Source: a virus. Taken from it: a stretch of DNA of 25,798 bases. The position numbers and the translations under genes are program-made. Below the pieces are notes generated by a model. It saw only the letters and a program-made list of their open reading frames with translations. It searched no databases and was not told the DNA's origin. The stretch spans positions 1 through 25,798 of IMG/VR virus record IMGVR_UViG_3300035187_000385. One strand, 5' to 3'. Numbering within the stretch: position 1 is the first letter of the stretch; each line of letters begins with the position of its first letter. Positions 8,436 to 14,966 of this stretch are shown piece by piece.

Positions 8436-9486
8436 CAAGATTCGCCTGCTTGATCTTTGCAAGTATTACAAGGCATTACCTCACCAGATGGCCGGTATCG
8501 CCGAGCTAGAGGAGGCGATCAATAAAGCCAACCCGCATATCCTCGGACGCGAGCAAGGCTGGTTTAAGACATGGAGCCAAGGCGGTTTGCAGCAGGATTA
8601 CACGCCCGCGCTAAAGCTCATCAAAGAGTTTGAGGGCTGTCACCTGAGCGCTTACCCCGACCCGCTGCACGGCTGGGATGTCGCCACTATTGGCTACGGC
8701 ACCACGCGCTATCAAGACGGTCGTAAGGTAAAGCAAGGCGACAAAATCACCGTCATTGAAGCGGACCGCCTGCTGCTTGAGGAAGTCGAGCGTATCGCCG
8801 CCAAGCTGGGCAAGGATGTGCCTCACTGGAAGGAGATGGCTGATGAGCAGCAGTCTCCGCTGATTAGTTTTGCCTACAACCTCGGCGCCGGCTTCTACGG
8901 TGCTGCAGGTTTTGAAACCATCAGCAAGCGACTGCGTGAGAAAGATTGGGCTTCAGTACCTGATGCGCTGCTGCTTTACCGCAACCCTGGCACCAACGTC
9001 GAGGCGGGCCTCAAGCGACGCCGTATTGCTGAGGGCAAGCTATGGCGCGAAGGCTTGCCATCGGTCAAGGTGACGCCATCAAGCCCATTTGGCACAAGCC
9101 TTACCGCCAACTTCACGCTTGGTGAATTTGCCTTAGGGCAGCCTGCTCGGCGATTCACAGAGCAGCATCAAGTAGATACTGCTATTGAGTTGGCTACCTT
9201 TTTGGAGCGCGTGCGCAGCGCATTTGGTGGCAAGCGCGTGACCATCACCAGCGGCTACCGTCCGGCGGCCATCAACCGTCAAGTTGGTGGCGCTTCGGCT
9301 AGCGAGCATTTGTACAATGCGGCTGATGTTGGCGCGGTCGATTTTTACATTGACGGCGCAGACATCAACAAAGTCCAAGCATGGTGCGATAAGGAGTGGC
9401 CGTATTCACTTGGCTATGGCGCACCGAAAGGTTTCGTGCATCTAGGGATACGTCAAGGCCGGCCACGAGTCCGGTGGGACTATTAA
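8428..9486 (+). CDS. Bifunctional endolysin: GH24 lysozyme plus M15 peptidase
   Basis: This is an endolysin of 352 aa if begun at GTG 8428 (VTNKIRLLDL). An upstream in-frame ATG at 8413 is possible. GTG is preferred because it has a nearby GGA, and its overlap with the previous stop (GTGACTAA) copies other junctions here. Residues about 57-210 form a T4-type lysozyme domain: catalytic Glu in FEGCHL (E69), Asp in YPDP (D78) and Thr in ATIGYG (T87), with a family-typical RRRIAEGKLW end. Residues about 230-352 form a peptidase M15 domain: SGYRP, then SEHLYNAADVGAVDFYI with S292, H294 and D305, and HLG with H338 as zinc ligands. The protein would cleave both glycan and peptide bonds of peptidoglycan. 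No signal peptide is seen, so release needs a holin, consistent with the small membrane proteins just upstream. Confidence 0.9.
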   Translation: MTNKIRLLDLCKYYKALPHQMAGIAELEEAINKANPHILGREQGWFKTWSQGGLQQDYTPALKLIKEFEGCHLSAYPDPLHGWDVATIGYGTTRYQDGRKVKQGDKITVIEADRLLLEEVERIAAKLGKDVPHWKEMADEQQSPLISFAYNLGAGFYGAAGFETISKRLREKDWASVPDALLLYRNPGTNVEAGLKRRRIAEGKLWREGLPSVKVTPSSPFGTSLTANFTLGEFALGQPARRFTEQHQVDTAIELATFLERVRSAFGGKRVTITSGYRPAAINRQVGGASASEHLYNAADVGAVDFYIDGADINKVQAWCDKEWPYSLGYGAPKGFVHLGIRQGRPRVRWDY

Positions 9487-9520
9487 CTAGCTAGAGTTAC
9501 GTCAACGCATTGGCTGCGGC

Positions 9521-10663
9521 ATGGCCGACCAACTGGTGTTCACATGTCGCCGTCAACGGCGATGCCGCGAAAAACTACCAGCGGAAGACTTGCAACGTGA
9601 CCCGTCAACAGGTCAGCTATTTTGCAAGTCTGGATTTTGTCCTAACCATAAGTATCGAGAAGACAACGACGTTATCACGCTGCAACTTGAGGTACGGCGA
9701 CTGCGCGACCAATTCAAGGTTGCCACAACAGACCGCGAACAGTTGCTAGGAAAACTTGCTGCAACGCAAGACCAACTCAATGCAGCGCTTGACATTCGAG
9801 AAATTGATAATATCAAGCCAATTACAGCGGCAGCAGCCGGCACACGGTCTGAATCAGTTCCGGTGTTGCTGTGCTCTGATTGGCATTGCGGCGCAGTAGT
9901 CAAGCCTGAATCGGTCAATCAACTTAATGCTTATAACGTCGAGACATTTCACGACCGCGCCGCAGCGCTATTTCGTAATGCGATTAAAGTAATCGACATG
10001 GCGCGCACCAGCGTTGACATCAATACCATGGTGCTATGGCTTGGTGGTGACTTGATTGACAACCAGTTGCATCCTGATGCAACTCAGCAGCAGGACCTCA
10101 CCCCAACGCAGCAGCTTGTTGAATGCGAACGCGCTATTGCTGCCGGCATTGATTACCTACTGGAGCACGGCAAACTAGAGCGATTGATCGTACCATGCAG
10201 TGTCGGCAATCATGGCCGCACTACTGTTAAGCAGCAAAGTAACGCAACAGAAAACAGCTTCGAGTGGTTGATGTACCAATCACTGCGGCGTCATTTCCGC
10301 AATGAATCTCGCATCGAGTGGCAAATTAGTGACGGCAACATTCTTTACATTGACGTGCTGGGCCAGCGATTGCGCTTCCATCACGGTGACGCGGTTAAAT
10401 ACGGCGGCGGCGTTGGTGGCATCACGGTGCCCCTGACGAAATGGGTTTACCGACAGGATGTAGGCATCCGCGCTGACCATACATTTTTAGGGCATTTTCA
10501 CACCTTAACCCTTGGAACTGGGTTTAGCATCAATGGCAGCCTTATCGGCCCAACTGCTTACAGCTTGAAGTTAGGATTTTCACCCGAACGCCCGCAGCAG
10601 TTAATGCGCTTTATTGACAGCGAACGCGGCTTTACCTTAAGTGCTCCCATCTTGACCGATTGA
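9521..10663 (+). CDS. Calcineurin-like metallophosphoesterase with N-terminal Cys4 motif
   Basis: This 380-aa protein has three parts. Residues 9-40 carry four Cys (C9, C15, C35, C40) that could bind zinc. Residues about 52-92 are a charged helix, likely a coiled coil. From about 113 comes a metallophosphoesterase domain with all five motifs: D120-W-H122, GGD177, GN230-H231, HH288-G-D, and G-H325-F-H327. These ligate two metal ions in calcineurin-like phosphatases and in SbcD/Mre11-type nucleases. Substrate cannot be read from sequence; DNA is plausible given the HNH gene immediately downstream, but RNA ligase-associated or protein phosphatase roles are possible. A start further downstream would remove the Cys motif; ATG 9521 is chosen because the Cys residues look purposeful. 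The ribosome site is weak. Confidence 0.82.
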   Translation: MADQLVFTCRRQRRCREKLPAEDLQRDPSTGQLFCKSGFCPNHKYREDNDVITLQLEVRRLRDQFKVATTDREQLLGKLAATQDQLNAALDIREIDNIKPITAAAAGTRSESVPVLLCSDWHCGAVVKPESVNQLNAYNVETFHDRAAALFRNAIKVIDMARTSVDINTMVLWLGGDLIDNQLHPDATQQQDLTPTQQLVECERAIAAGIDYLLEHGKLERLIVPCSVGNHGRTTVKQQSNATENSFEWLMYQSLRRHFRNESRIEWQISDGNILYIDVLGQRLRFHHGDAVKYGGGVGGITVPLTKWVYRQDVGIRADHTFLGHFHTLTLGTGFSINGSLIGPTAYSLKLGFSPERPQQLMRFIDSERGFTLSAPILTD

Positions 10664-10969
10664 ATGGATCATCGGATTGATGGTGCCAACCTGATCCCTA
10701 AACGCAATGCAAAACACCAATTTAGACAGCACATCTTTGAGGCGTGGCAGCACTGCTGCGCATATTGCGGCGCATCAGCAGACACGCTTGACCACATAAA
10801 GCCACGCCATAAAGGCGGCGCAACCATTGTCAGCAACCTAGTCCCGGCCTGTAAAACTTGCAATCGCCGCAAAGGCAGTCAGCATTGGCAGGAGTGGTTC
10901 AAGCTACAAAGTTTTTGGTCCTCAAAATTGGAGGCACAGGTCCAACAGTGGATTGAGGATAATTGCTAA
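10664..10969 (+). CDS. HNH endonuclease
   Basis: This 101-aa protein holds one HNH domain: C32-x2-C35, the catalytic D43-H44 pair (LDHIKPRHKGG), N58 (SNLVPAC), then C63-x2-C66-N67 (CKTCNRRKGS). The Cys pairs bind a structural zinc. It starts directly after the stop of the phosphoesterase with no gap, so the two are probably co-translated. HNH proteins in phages act as homing, packaging or DNA-processing nucleases. The lack of a DNA-binding extension and the distance from the terminase leave its role open. Its last 71 bases overlap the convergent minus-strand gene at 10899-11093. Confidence 0.88.
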   Translation: MDHRIDGANLIPKRNAKHQFRQHIFEAWQHCCAYCGASADTLDHIKPRHKGGATIVSNLVPACKTCNRRKGSQHWQEWFKLQSFWSSKLEAQVQQWIEDNC

Positions 10970-11093
10970 TCATCTGGTGATAGAAAACTAACGCTTGCCA
11001 GTCTTGCTGGTGTTCTTTGCACATTCCAGCAATACATACACGCCAGACATAACCTGAGCCCGTGTATATTCTTTCAATGGTAGGTTGCGGCAT
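10899..11093 (-). CDS. Small hypothetical protein (64 aa), last gene of the leftward operon
   Basis: This small protein starts MPQPTIERIYTGSGYVWRVC and continues with a polar helix (KEHQQDWQALVFYHQMIS). The first 45 residues read as a compact beta-beta-alpha unit; the last 20 look unstructured. ATG at 11093 is preferred over an upstream TTG at 11105 because GGTGG stands at ribosome-site distance. It lies 26 bases after the sigma factor gene on the same strand, and its 3' end is antisense to the last 71 bases of the HNH gene. Function unknown. Confidence 0.5.
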   Translation of the reverse strand: MPQPTIERIYTGSGYVWRVCIAGMCKEHQQDWQALVFYHQMISNYPQSTVGPVPPILRTKNFVA

Positions 11094-11119
11094 GACAGCC
11101 ACCAATTTCGACGGCTTGA

Positions 11120-12019
11120 TTAGCCTAGGCCGCCGAGCGGCGTTCCATTGAGTTCTTTTCCTTTGTTCAACATGAGTTTTAGCCTTAGCAAGGCAGCGCG
11201 TTCGACCTGCTGCAGGCGCGTACCTGATACGCCAGTGGCAGTCTCTAGTTCACGCCATGACACCGGCTTTTGTAGCCTTCGATTTTTGATGACATACTTT
11301 GACCTATCGTCGAGGTACTCATCCATTAGGTCCATCATCTCTTGCGCCTGATGGCTGATACTTAGGTCGTCAAAGTCAACTGTTGATTGCGGGTCAGCGA
11401 TAAGATCAATCAACGTAACGCCATCATTGTTGATGGGTGACATATCCAAGCTGCATACCGCATAACTGCGTTGCATTGCATCATAAATTACATTGATGTC
11501 AATGCCGATGTGATTTGCCACTTCATGCAGCGTTGGGGTACGGCAGAACTGATGGCCAAGCTCTGTGTGCACCCTCGCTATTTTTGTTAGCAGGTCATGC
11601 AAGCCAGTCGGCAACCTGATCATCGAATCATTCTGCGACAAGGCGCGTTGTATACCTTGCTTAATCCACCAGTATGCGTAGGTCGAAAACTTGTAGCCGC
11701 GTGAATAATCAAACAATTCAACCGCACGCGCTAGGCCGATGTTGCCCTCTTGGATCAGGTCCATAATTTCAAGCGACTTGCGCTTGCGGTTTTCGTACTT
11801 CTTTGCTACATGCACCACAAGTTGCAGGTTGCATTGAATAAACCGCTCGCGTGCGCGTTGGCCGCTACGCACTAACCGATCTTCTGCTGCTGTTAGGTCA
11901 CGCTCTAACTGCTGTAGCTCACGCATTTTGGCAATACGTCTACCGTATTGGATCTCTTGGTCCACCGTAAGCAATGGAAACCTTGCGATCTCATTAAGGT
12001 AGTCTTTTAGTGATGACAT
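11120..12019 (-). CDS. RNA polymerase sigma-70 family factor
   Basis: This 299-aa primary-type sigma factor lacks region 1.1. Region 1.2 is at about 4-30 (LKDYLNEIARFPLLTVDQEI). Region 2 is at about 55-128, including the core-binding stretch IMDLIQEGNIGLARAVELFD and the -10 binding stretch YKFSTYAYWWIKQGI. Region 3 is at about 133-205. Region 4 is at about 230-285, with the helix-turn-helix SWRELETATGVSGTRLQQVE. Region 2 is close to cyanobacterial RpoD/group 2 factors, whereas region 4.1 and the recognition helix have drifted (the usual DVIxxRYGL and RERIRQIE texts are lost). It could therefore bind host core polymerase and a host-like -10 box but prefer a different -35. It is the penultimate gene of the leftward operon, which suits a late-gene switch. 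It is much closer to bacterial sigma-70 than T4 gp55-type factors are. Confidence 0.9.
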   Translation of the reverse strand: MSSLKDYLNEIARFPLLTVDQEIQYGRRIAKMRELQQLERDLTAAEDRLVRSGQRARERFIQCNLQLVVHVAKKYENRKRKSLEIMDLIQEGNIGLARAVELFDYSRGYKFSTYAYWWIKQGIQRALSQNDSMIRLPTGLHDLLTKIARVHTELGHQFCRTPTLHEVANHIGIDINVIYDAMQRSYAVCSLDMSPINNDGVTLIDLIADPQSTVDFDDLSISHQAQEMMDLMDEYLDDRSKYVIKNRRLQKPVSWRELETATGVSGTRLQQVERAALLRLKLMLNKGKELNGTPLGGLG

Positions 12020-12020
12020 G

Positions 12021-12260
12021 ATGAATCCACTTGTTCATACGATGGAAGCACAATTTCATGGTGCTGCCAATGCAAGTGCATTACGCGAGCTGCATAAGCG
12101 TGGCGACATGAATGGGCTGCTGGAATATGCGTTGTTGTTGGCTGAGGCAGAAGCAAGCCAGCGGTCGCAAATCCATTGGCTGACGAAAGAAGCTGTTGCA
12201 TCATGCGGCAGCATCCAGCCGTGGCATCTCGACGCTGCTAAGGAATTGCTTGGACGATGA
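12021..12260 (+). CDS. Hypothetical protein (79 aa) on the opposite strand inside the early operon
   Basis: This reading frame gives a helical, Ala/Leu/Glu-rich protein: MEAQFHGAANASALRELHKR, then GLLEYALLLAEAEASQRSQI and LTKEAV. It looks like a genuine folded protein, whereas the minus-strand frames through the same bases do not. Two ATGs are possible (12018 and 12021). The first overlaps the sigma factor start codon on the other strand as CATG. The gene end overlaps the 3' end of dCTP deaminase by 60 bases, antisense. Any promoter must lie within the sigma coding region. Function unknown; reality is moderately supported by composition alone. Confidence 0.52.
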   Translation: MNPLVHTMEAQFHGAANASALRELHKRGDMNGLLEYALLLAEAEASQRSQIHWLTKEAVASCGSIQPWHLDAAKELLGR

Positions 12261-12758
12261 CACCAGCGCATCATTGTTGTAATGACCGACAGCGGCGTAG
12301 CTGATTGCCGGCGTGGTACTCATGCGGAAAAATACCATCTGACCAATTTTGAGCCCCGGATAAATCGGCAATGGTTGAAGCTGACGGGCGTTCTTTAACT
12401 CAAGCGTTAAGGTGCTGCCATGCCAACCCGGATCGGCGTAACCGGCGTGCAGGTTTTCGTAGCCCTCTCGTGCGCGGCTGGATTTAAGGAAAAACAAGCC
12501 AGCGATGTCTTCCGGCATGTGGAACACCTCTATGGTTTGCGCCAAGATGAATTGCCCCGGCACCAACTCGTATGGATGGTCGGCGGTGTAATGACTGATG
12601 TCCAGCGGGATCATCTGATGTGATGTCACCGATTCAAGCATGATCAAATTGCCGAGTCGTAGGTCCAAGCTGGCGGGATTTATCAGCTCGCGGTCATGGT
12701 TTTGCACCATACCGTCATTGATCAAGGCAAGGATTTCGTAATCTGAGAGGATTGTCAT
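12201..12758 (-). CDS. dcd: dCTP deaminase
   Basis: This 185-aa enzyme of the dCTP deaminase/dUTPase superfamily deaminates dCTP to dUTP for thymidine nucleotide supply. N-terminal SDYEILALINDG and INPASLDLRLGN match the family. The substrate and active-site stretch KSSRAREG (92-98) is followed by HAGYADPGWHGSTLTLELKN, with D109 and the catalytic Glu E120. The C-terminal part (YPGLKIGQMVFFRMS, then a Tyr-Asn-Asp loop) fits the trimer-interface and lid region. Length is near the bacterial enzyme (about 190). No dUTPase or thymidylate synthase is seen in this window, so host enzymes or genes elsewhere would be needed to reach dTTP. It overlaps the upstream gene by four bases. Confidence 0.9.
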   Translation of the reverse strand: MTILSDYEILALINDGMVQNHDRELINPASLDLRLGNLIMLESVTSHQMIPLDISHYTADHPYELVPGQFILAQTIEVFHMPEDIAGLFFLKSSRAREGYENLHAGYADPGWHGSTLTLELKNARQLQPLPIYPGLKIGQMVFFRMSTTPAISYAAVGHYNNDALVSSSKQFLSSVEMPRLDAAA

Positions 12759-13000
12759 TGAGGTCTGGTGGTGGGTGTTCTGCCGTGTTTAGGCGCGTTT
12801 TCAAGTTCGGCGGCCATTTGCGCTGCAGCCCGCAGCATTGTACTAAGCGGGATGCCACGAATGGAGCGCTCTGCCATGTAACGCACGGCTAATCGGTAGC
12901 CGTGTGACGCATTACCATTGCCTAGCTTGCGGGCTAGTTCAATTTCATCATCTGTTACGCGGATGTTCAACGTGCGGTTGCGGATGCGTTTAGGGGTCAT
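12755..13000 (-). CDS. Ribbon-helix-helix-like DNA-binding protein (81 aa)
   Basis: The N-terminal half reads as a ribbon-helix-helix unit: a basic beta strand (RNRTLNIRVTDDEI), a first helix (ELARKLGNG) and a second helix (ASHGYRLAVRYMAER). The second half (IPLSTMLRAAAQMAAELENA) is helical with a basic, Pro/Thr-rich end. Such proteins are small dimeric repressors or DNA-binding factors. The start overlaps the upstream zinc-ribbon gene by 11 bases, and the stop overlaps the dCTP deaminase start by four. Target unknown. Confidence 0.6.
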   Translation of the reverse strand: MTPKRIRNRTLNIRVTDDEIELARKLGNGNASHGYRLAVRYMAERSIRGIPLSTMLRAAAQMAAELENAPKHGRTPTTRPQ

Positions 13001-13217
13001 TAGTTAGCTCGACGATGCGCTTACCTGGCTTCCATTTGATGTTGTATTGACTGAGTGATTGCTCTGGATCTTGAACGGTGTACCAGCGGTGGTCGCAGAA
13101 CTTACAGCGGCGACGTCTAACTAATTGCTCCGCTTCGGTATGAAAGGTGCAGACCACATAGGTGGCCCTGCCGCCACATTGGGGGCAGGGGATCTGTACG
13201 ACGCAGCCTCTAGGCAT
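12990..13217 (-). CDS. NrdR-like zinc-ribbon protein (75 aa)
   Basis: This small protein has a rubredoxin-like zinc ribbon: C11-PQ-C14-GG at one knuckle and RRRRCKFCDHRWYT with C38 and C41 at the other. The second knuckle closely matches the N-terminal zinc domain of NrdR (RRRRxCxxCxxRFTT), the repressor of ribonucleotide reductase genes. The ATP-cone domain of NrdR is absent, so it cannot be a full NrdR. The open frame extends much further upstream, but ATG 13217 is chosen because sensible sequence begins there and it gives an 8-base overlap with the upstream gene (ATGCCTAG), with GGAAGG just before it. It may bind DNA or RNA. Confidence 0.7.
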   Translation of the reverse strand: MPRGCVVQIPCPQCGGRATYVVCTFHTEAEQLVRRRRCKFCDHRWYTVQDPEQSLSQYNIKWKPGKRIVELTNDP

Positions 13218-13446
13218 TGCCTTCCAGCTCGGCGGCGATGGCGAGGAGTTCAGGCACGTAAATGAACTTCCTGCCTTCCGCGTCTTCGTAAGCCAACTGA
13301 TCCGCAGCAGCCCGCAGGGCGGCGGCCATACCGGCTTTGTGGGAAAACTTAAGATACTTGCCGTTGTCTTCTTCGTCAGGCGTCCAAGACAAGTCCCTGT
13401 AGGCGCATAGCACTGCCTGCGCGGCAAGAGAGAGGGTTTTAGTCAT
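13210..13446 (-). CDS. Hypothetical protein (78 aa)
   Basis: The protein starts MTKTLSLAAQAVLCAYRDLS, has an acidic middle and then an Ala-rich helix (AAALRAAADQLAYEDAEG) ending near PELLAIAAELEG. The 'AALRAAADQ' helix occurs in many small phage proteins of unknown function. ATG 13446 is preferred over an upstream in-frame ATG at 13461, because it gives the eight-base overlap ATGACTAA with the upstream gene and has GAGG ahead of it. No catalytic motif is visible. Confidence 0.62.
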   Translation of the reverse strand: MTKTLSLAAQAVLCAYRDLSWTPDEEDNGKYLKFSHKAGMAAALRAAADQLAYEDAEGRKFIYVPELLAIAAELEGNA

Positions 13447-13627
13447 GGATGGTGGCCTCATAACCTTCAGCCATTAGCGATGCTGACAAGGCCATGGCTA
13501 ACTGCTGGGTGTACTGCTTTGTGCCGGTACCAGCAGCCATATCGGTCACTGTCCAGCGCTTGTGGTTTGTCCAGATGATGATGCGCTCATCGCCTTTCTG
13601 AAAGAAGACGGATCGGGGGTTAGTCAT
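13439..13627 (-). CDS. Hypothetical protein (62 aa)
   Basis: The small protein reads MTNPRSVFFQKGDERIIIWT at the N terminus and ends in a helix (TQQLAMALSASLMAEGYEA). A beta-strand pair followed by a helix is likely. It is overlapped by eight bases at both ends (ATGACTAA at 13620-13627 and 13439-13446), with GAGGT before its start. No known domain recognised. Confidence 0.6.
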   Translation of the reverse strand: MTNPRSVFFQKGDERIIIWTNHKRWTVTDMAAGTGTKQYTQQLAMALSASLMAEGYEATIHD

Positions 13628-14150
13628 TGGTTACCTCTTCAATGGTGTTTACGCAGTGCCGCTGAATGATCAGCCTGTGGGGACCATCTTGCGCGTAGGT
13701 CTGTAGGTAGCGGTTGCCTTCTCGCTGCACATCTTCCAAGCTGTTAGCTGAACCACCAGCTTGCCATTCACCTTCAGCGTCTTCCAGTTCCCAGGCGTAG
13801 TGAATGTCAGCCCACACTGGCTGCGGCGGGGGTGTGCCCCAGCGGGCAAGGACTGCGCGGGCGCAGTCAAGGGTGGCGGTGTTAAGCACCACGCGGAAGA
13901 GGCCAGGCTTGACTTGGGCTCCAGTGGCGTCACTACAAACCTTGGCTGAAAAGCTGAACTCGGCCCGCATGGTTTCGGGCATCAGCTCCAGTAGCTCCTC
14001 ATCCGTAGGCGCCACCGGCTTGGGCTGGGCTAGGGCGGCGCGGGCTTCAGTCGCCAACGCATGAGCCTCGCGGCGATCATCCATCAAGAGCTGGCGGTAA
14101 TGATCCAGCTCATCAGCCATGCGGGCGCACAGTGCGCGGTAGTCAGTCAT
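13620..14150 (-). CDS. Hypothetical protein (176 aa), small-gene cassette
   Basis: This protein starts MTDYRALCARMADELDHYRQ, a helical N terminus continuing through an Ala-rich linker (ALATEARAALAQPKP) to a 'TDEELLELMPETMRAEFSF' segment. A Trp-rich acidic domain (WADIHYAWELEDAEGEWQAG) and a basic beta-rich end (RLIIQRHCVN) follow. The N-terminal block recurs, from memory, in many uncharacterised picocyanobacterial phage proteins joined to different C-terminal parts, suggesting modular assembly. The start at 14150 overlaps the upstream stop by eight bases (ATGACTGA), with GGAGG upstream. Function unknown. Confidence 0.65.
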   Translation of the reverse strand: MTDYRALCARMADELDHYRQLLMDDRREAHALATEARAALAQPKPVAPTDEELLELMPETMRAEFSFSAKVCSDATGAQVKPGLFRVVLNTATLDCARAVLARWGTPPPQPVWADIHYAWELEDAEGEWQAGGSANSLEDVQREGNRYLQTYAQDGPHRLIIQRHCVNTIEEVTND

Positions 14151-14472
14151 CGAGGGCCTCCAGTGCGCGACCAAGTGGTTCGATGATGTTTGGATCTGTA
14201 GTCCGTTGCTTTAACAGTTCCAGTGCTGCGAATCCTTGCTCCTTCAAGCTCGGTGGCTTAGGGCGGCGGGCGGCGCGGAGCTTGTCGGCACGAACATAGT
14301 CCCATCCTTGTATCAGCCACTCACAGCACGCCTCTAGCTCCTGGTCGGCGCCCCATTGGGCAGCGCGGGTTGCAAGGTCCGTGCAAGCCTCGCCAGGCAC
14401 AACGTGTGTGCCGTAGAACTCAGTCGTCCACTGCTGCAGCAGCTCTGGCGGTGGGGTGATGGGGTGGGTCAT
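14143..14472 (-). CDS. Hypothetical protein (109 aa), small-gene cassette
   Basis: The protein starts MTHPITPPPELLQQWTTEFY and contains a conserved-looking core (ATRAAQWGADQELEACCEWL) and a basic turn (LRAARRPKPPSLKEQGF). It is mostly helical with several Trp and two adjacent Cys. I associate this family with small genes of marine Synechococcus phages; no function is known to me. Its ATG overlaps the upstream 50-aa gene by four bases (ATGA). Confidence 0.65.
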   Translation of the reverse strand: MTHPITPPPELLQQWTTEFYGTHVVPGEACTDLATRAAQWGADQELEACCEWLIQGWDYVRADKLRAARRPKPPSLKEQGFAALELLKQRTTDPNIIEPLGRALEALDD

Positions 14473-14621
14473 AGCTCGGCCTCCGATTGCATCAGCTCCA
14501 TCAGGCGCAGCATGTATTCAGCAAAGGCAACGTGGGTCATCACTGCATGAGTACCGGGAGGGCGCCCGTAAGACGCCTCCCACCACTCCTTAAAAGCAAT
14601 CTCAAGAGTGGTTTGATTCAT
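14469..14621 (-). CDS. Hypothetical protein (50 aa), small-gene cassette
   Basis: This short gene lies between SSB and the next cassette gene and reads MNQTTLEIAFKEWWEASYGR, then THVAFAEYMLRLMELMQS. It is a compact two-helix, Trp-rich protein. The start shares one base with the SSB stop (TAATG) and the stop overlaps the next ATG by four bases, so it fills the gap exactly. The tight fit and amphipathic pattern support a real gene. Function unknown. Confidence 0.62.
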   Translation of the reverse strand: MNQTTLEIAFKEWWEASYGRPPGTHAVMTHVAFAEYMLRLMELMQSEAEL

Positions 14622-14965
14622 TAGAAAACGGACTCCTCGCTGGTGGTGCCACGCGGCATGAACTCAAAGCGCTGAATGCTCAGGATATGTTTGCTGCGCT
14701 TGGCGCCGCTTTCCTTGTCGCTCCACTCTTGACGGCGAATGGCACCTGTTATAAGGATGCTGTCGCCTTTCTTGAGCTTATCGACAATCAACTCAGCGGG
14801 TTTGCCCCATGCTTCGCAGTCGATGGCGTTATTGATCCAATTGCCATCTTTGTCTTTGCCCTCTTGGATGCCGCCAGCGAAGTTGGTGACGACAGTGCCG
14901 CTGTCAAAGGTGCGCATTGCAGGCTCAGTAATTAAGCGAACAATGCCAGTTGCGTAAAGACTCAT
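14621..14965 (-). CDS. ssb: Single-stranded DNA-binding protein
   Basis: This 114-aa OB-fold protein begins MSLYATGIVRLITEPAMRTF. Family landmarks are VTNFAGGIQEG (strand 2), the CEAWGKPAELIVDKLKKGDS helix and turn, ILITGAIRRQEWSDKESG and SKHILSIQRFEFMP. It ends acidic with a terminal Phe (TTSEESVF), similar to the acidic Phe-ending tails that contact partner proteins in bacterial SSBs. It would cover single-stranded DNA during replication and recombination. ATG 14965 is preferred over the upstream ATG at 15001 because the OB fold begins here, with one base separating it from the previous stop. Confidence 0.88.
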   Translation of the reverse strand: MSLYATGIVRLITEPAMRTFDSGTVVTNFAGGIQEGKDKDGNWINNAIDCEAWGKPAELIVDKLKKGDSILITGAIRRQEWSDKESGAKRSKHILSIQRFEFMPRGTTSEESVF

Positions 14966-14966
14966 G

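Noticed and set aside
9487-9494. CTAGCTAG palindrome after the endolysin as a regulatory site
   Set aside because: Eight bases only, in a 34-base gap; no second copy or promoter-like neighbours noted.
13218-13427. N-terminal extension of the zinc-ribbon protein (open frame up to 13427)
   Set aside because: The extension is Ser/Pro/Thr-rich with no fold, and fully overlaps the 78-aa gene in another frame.
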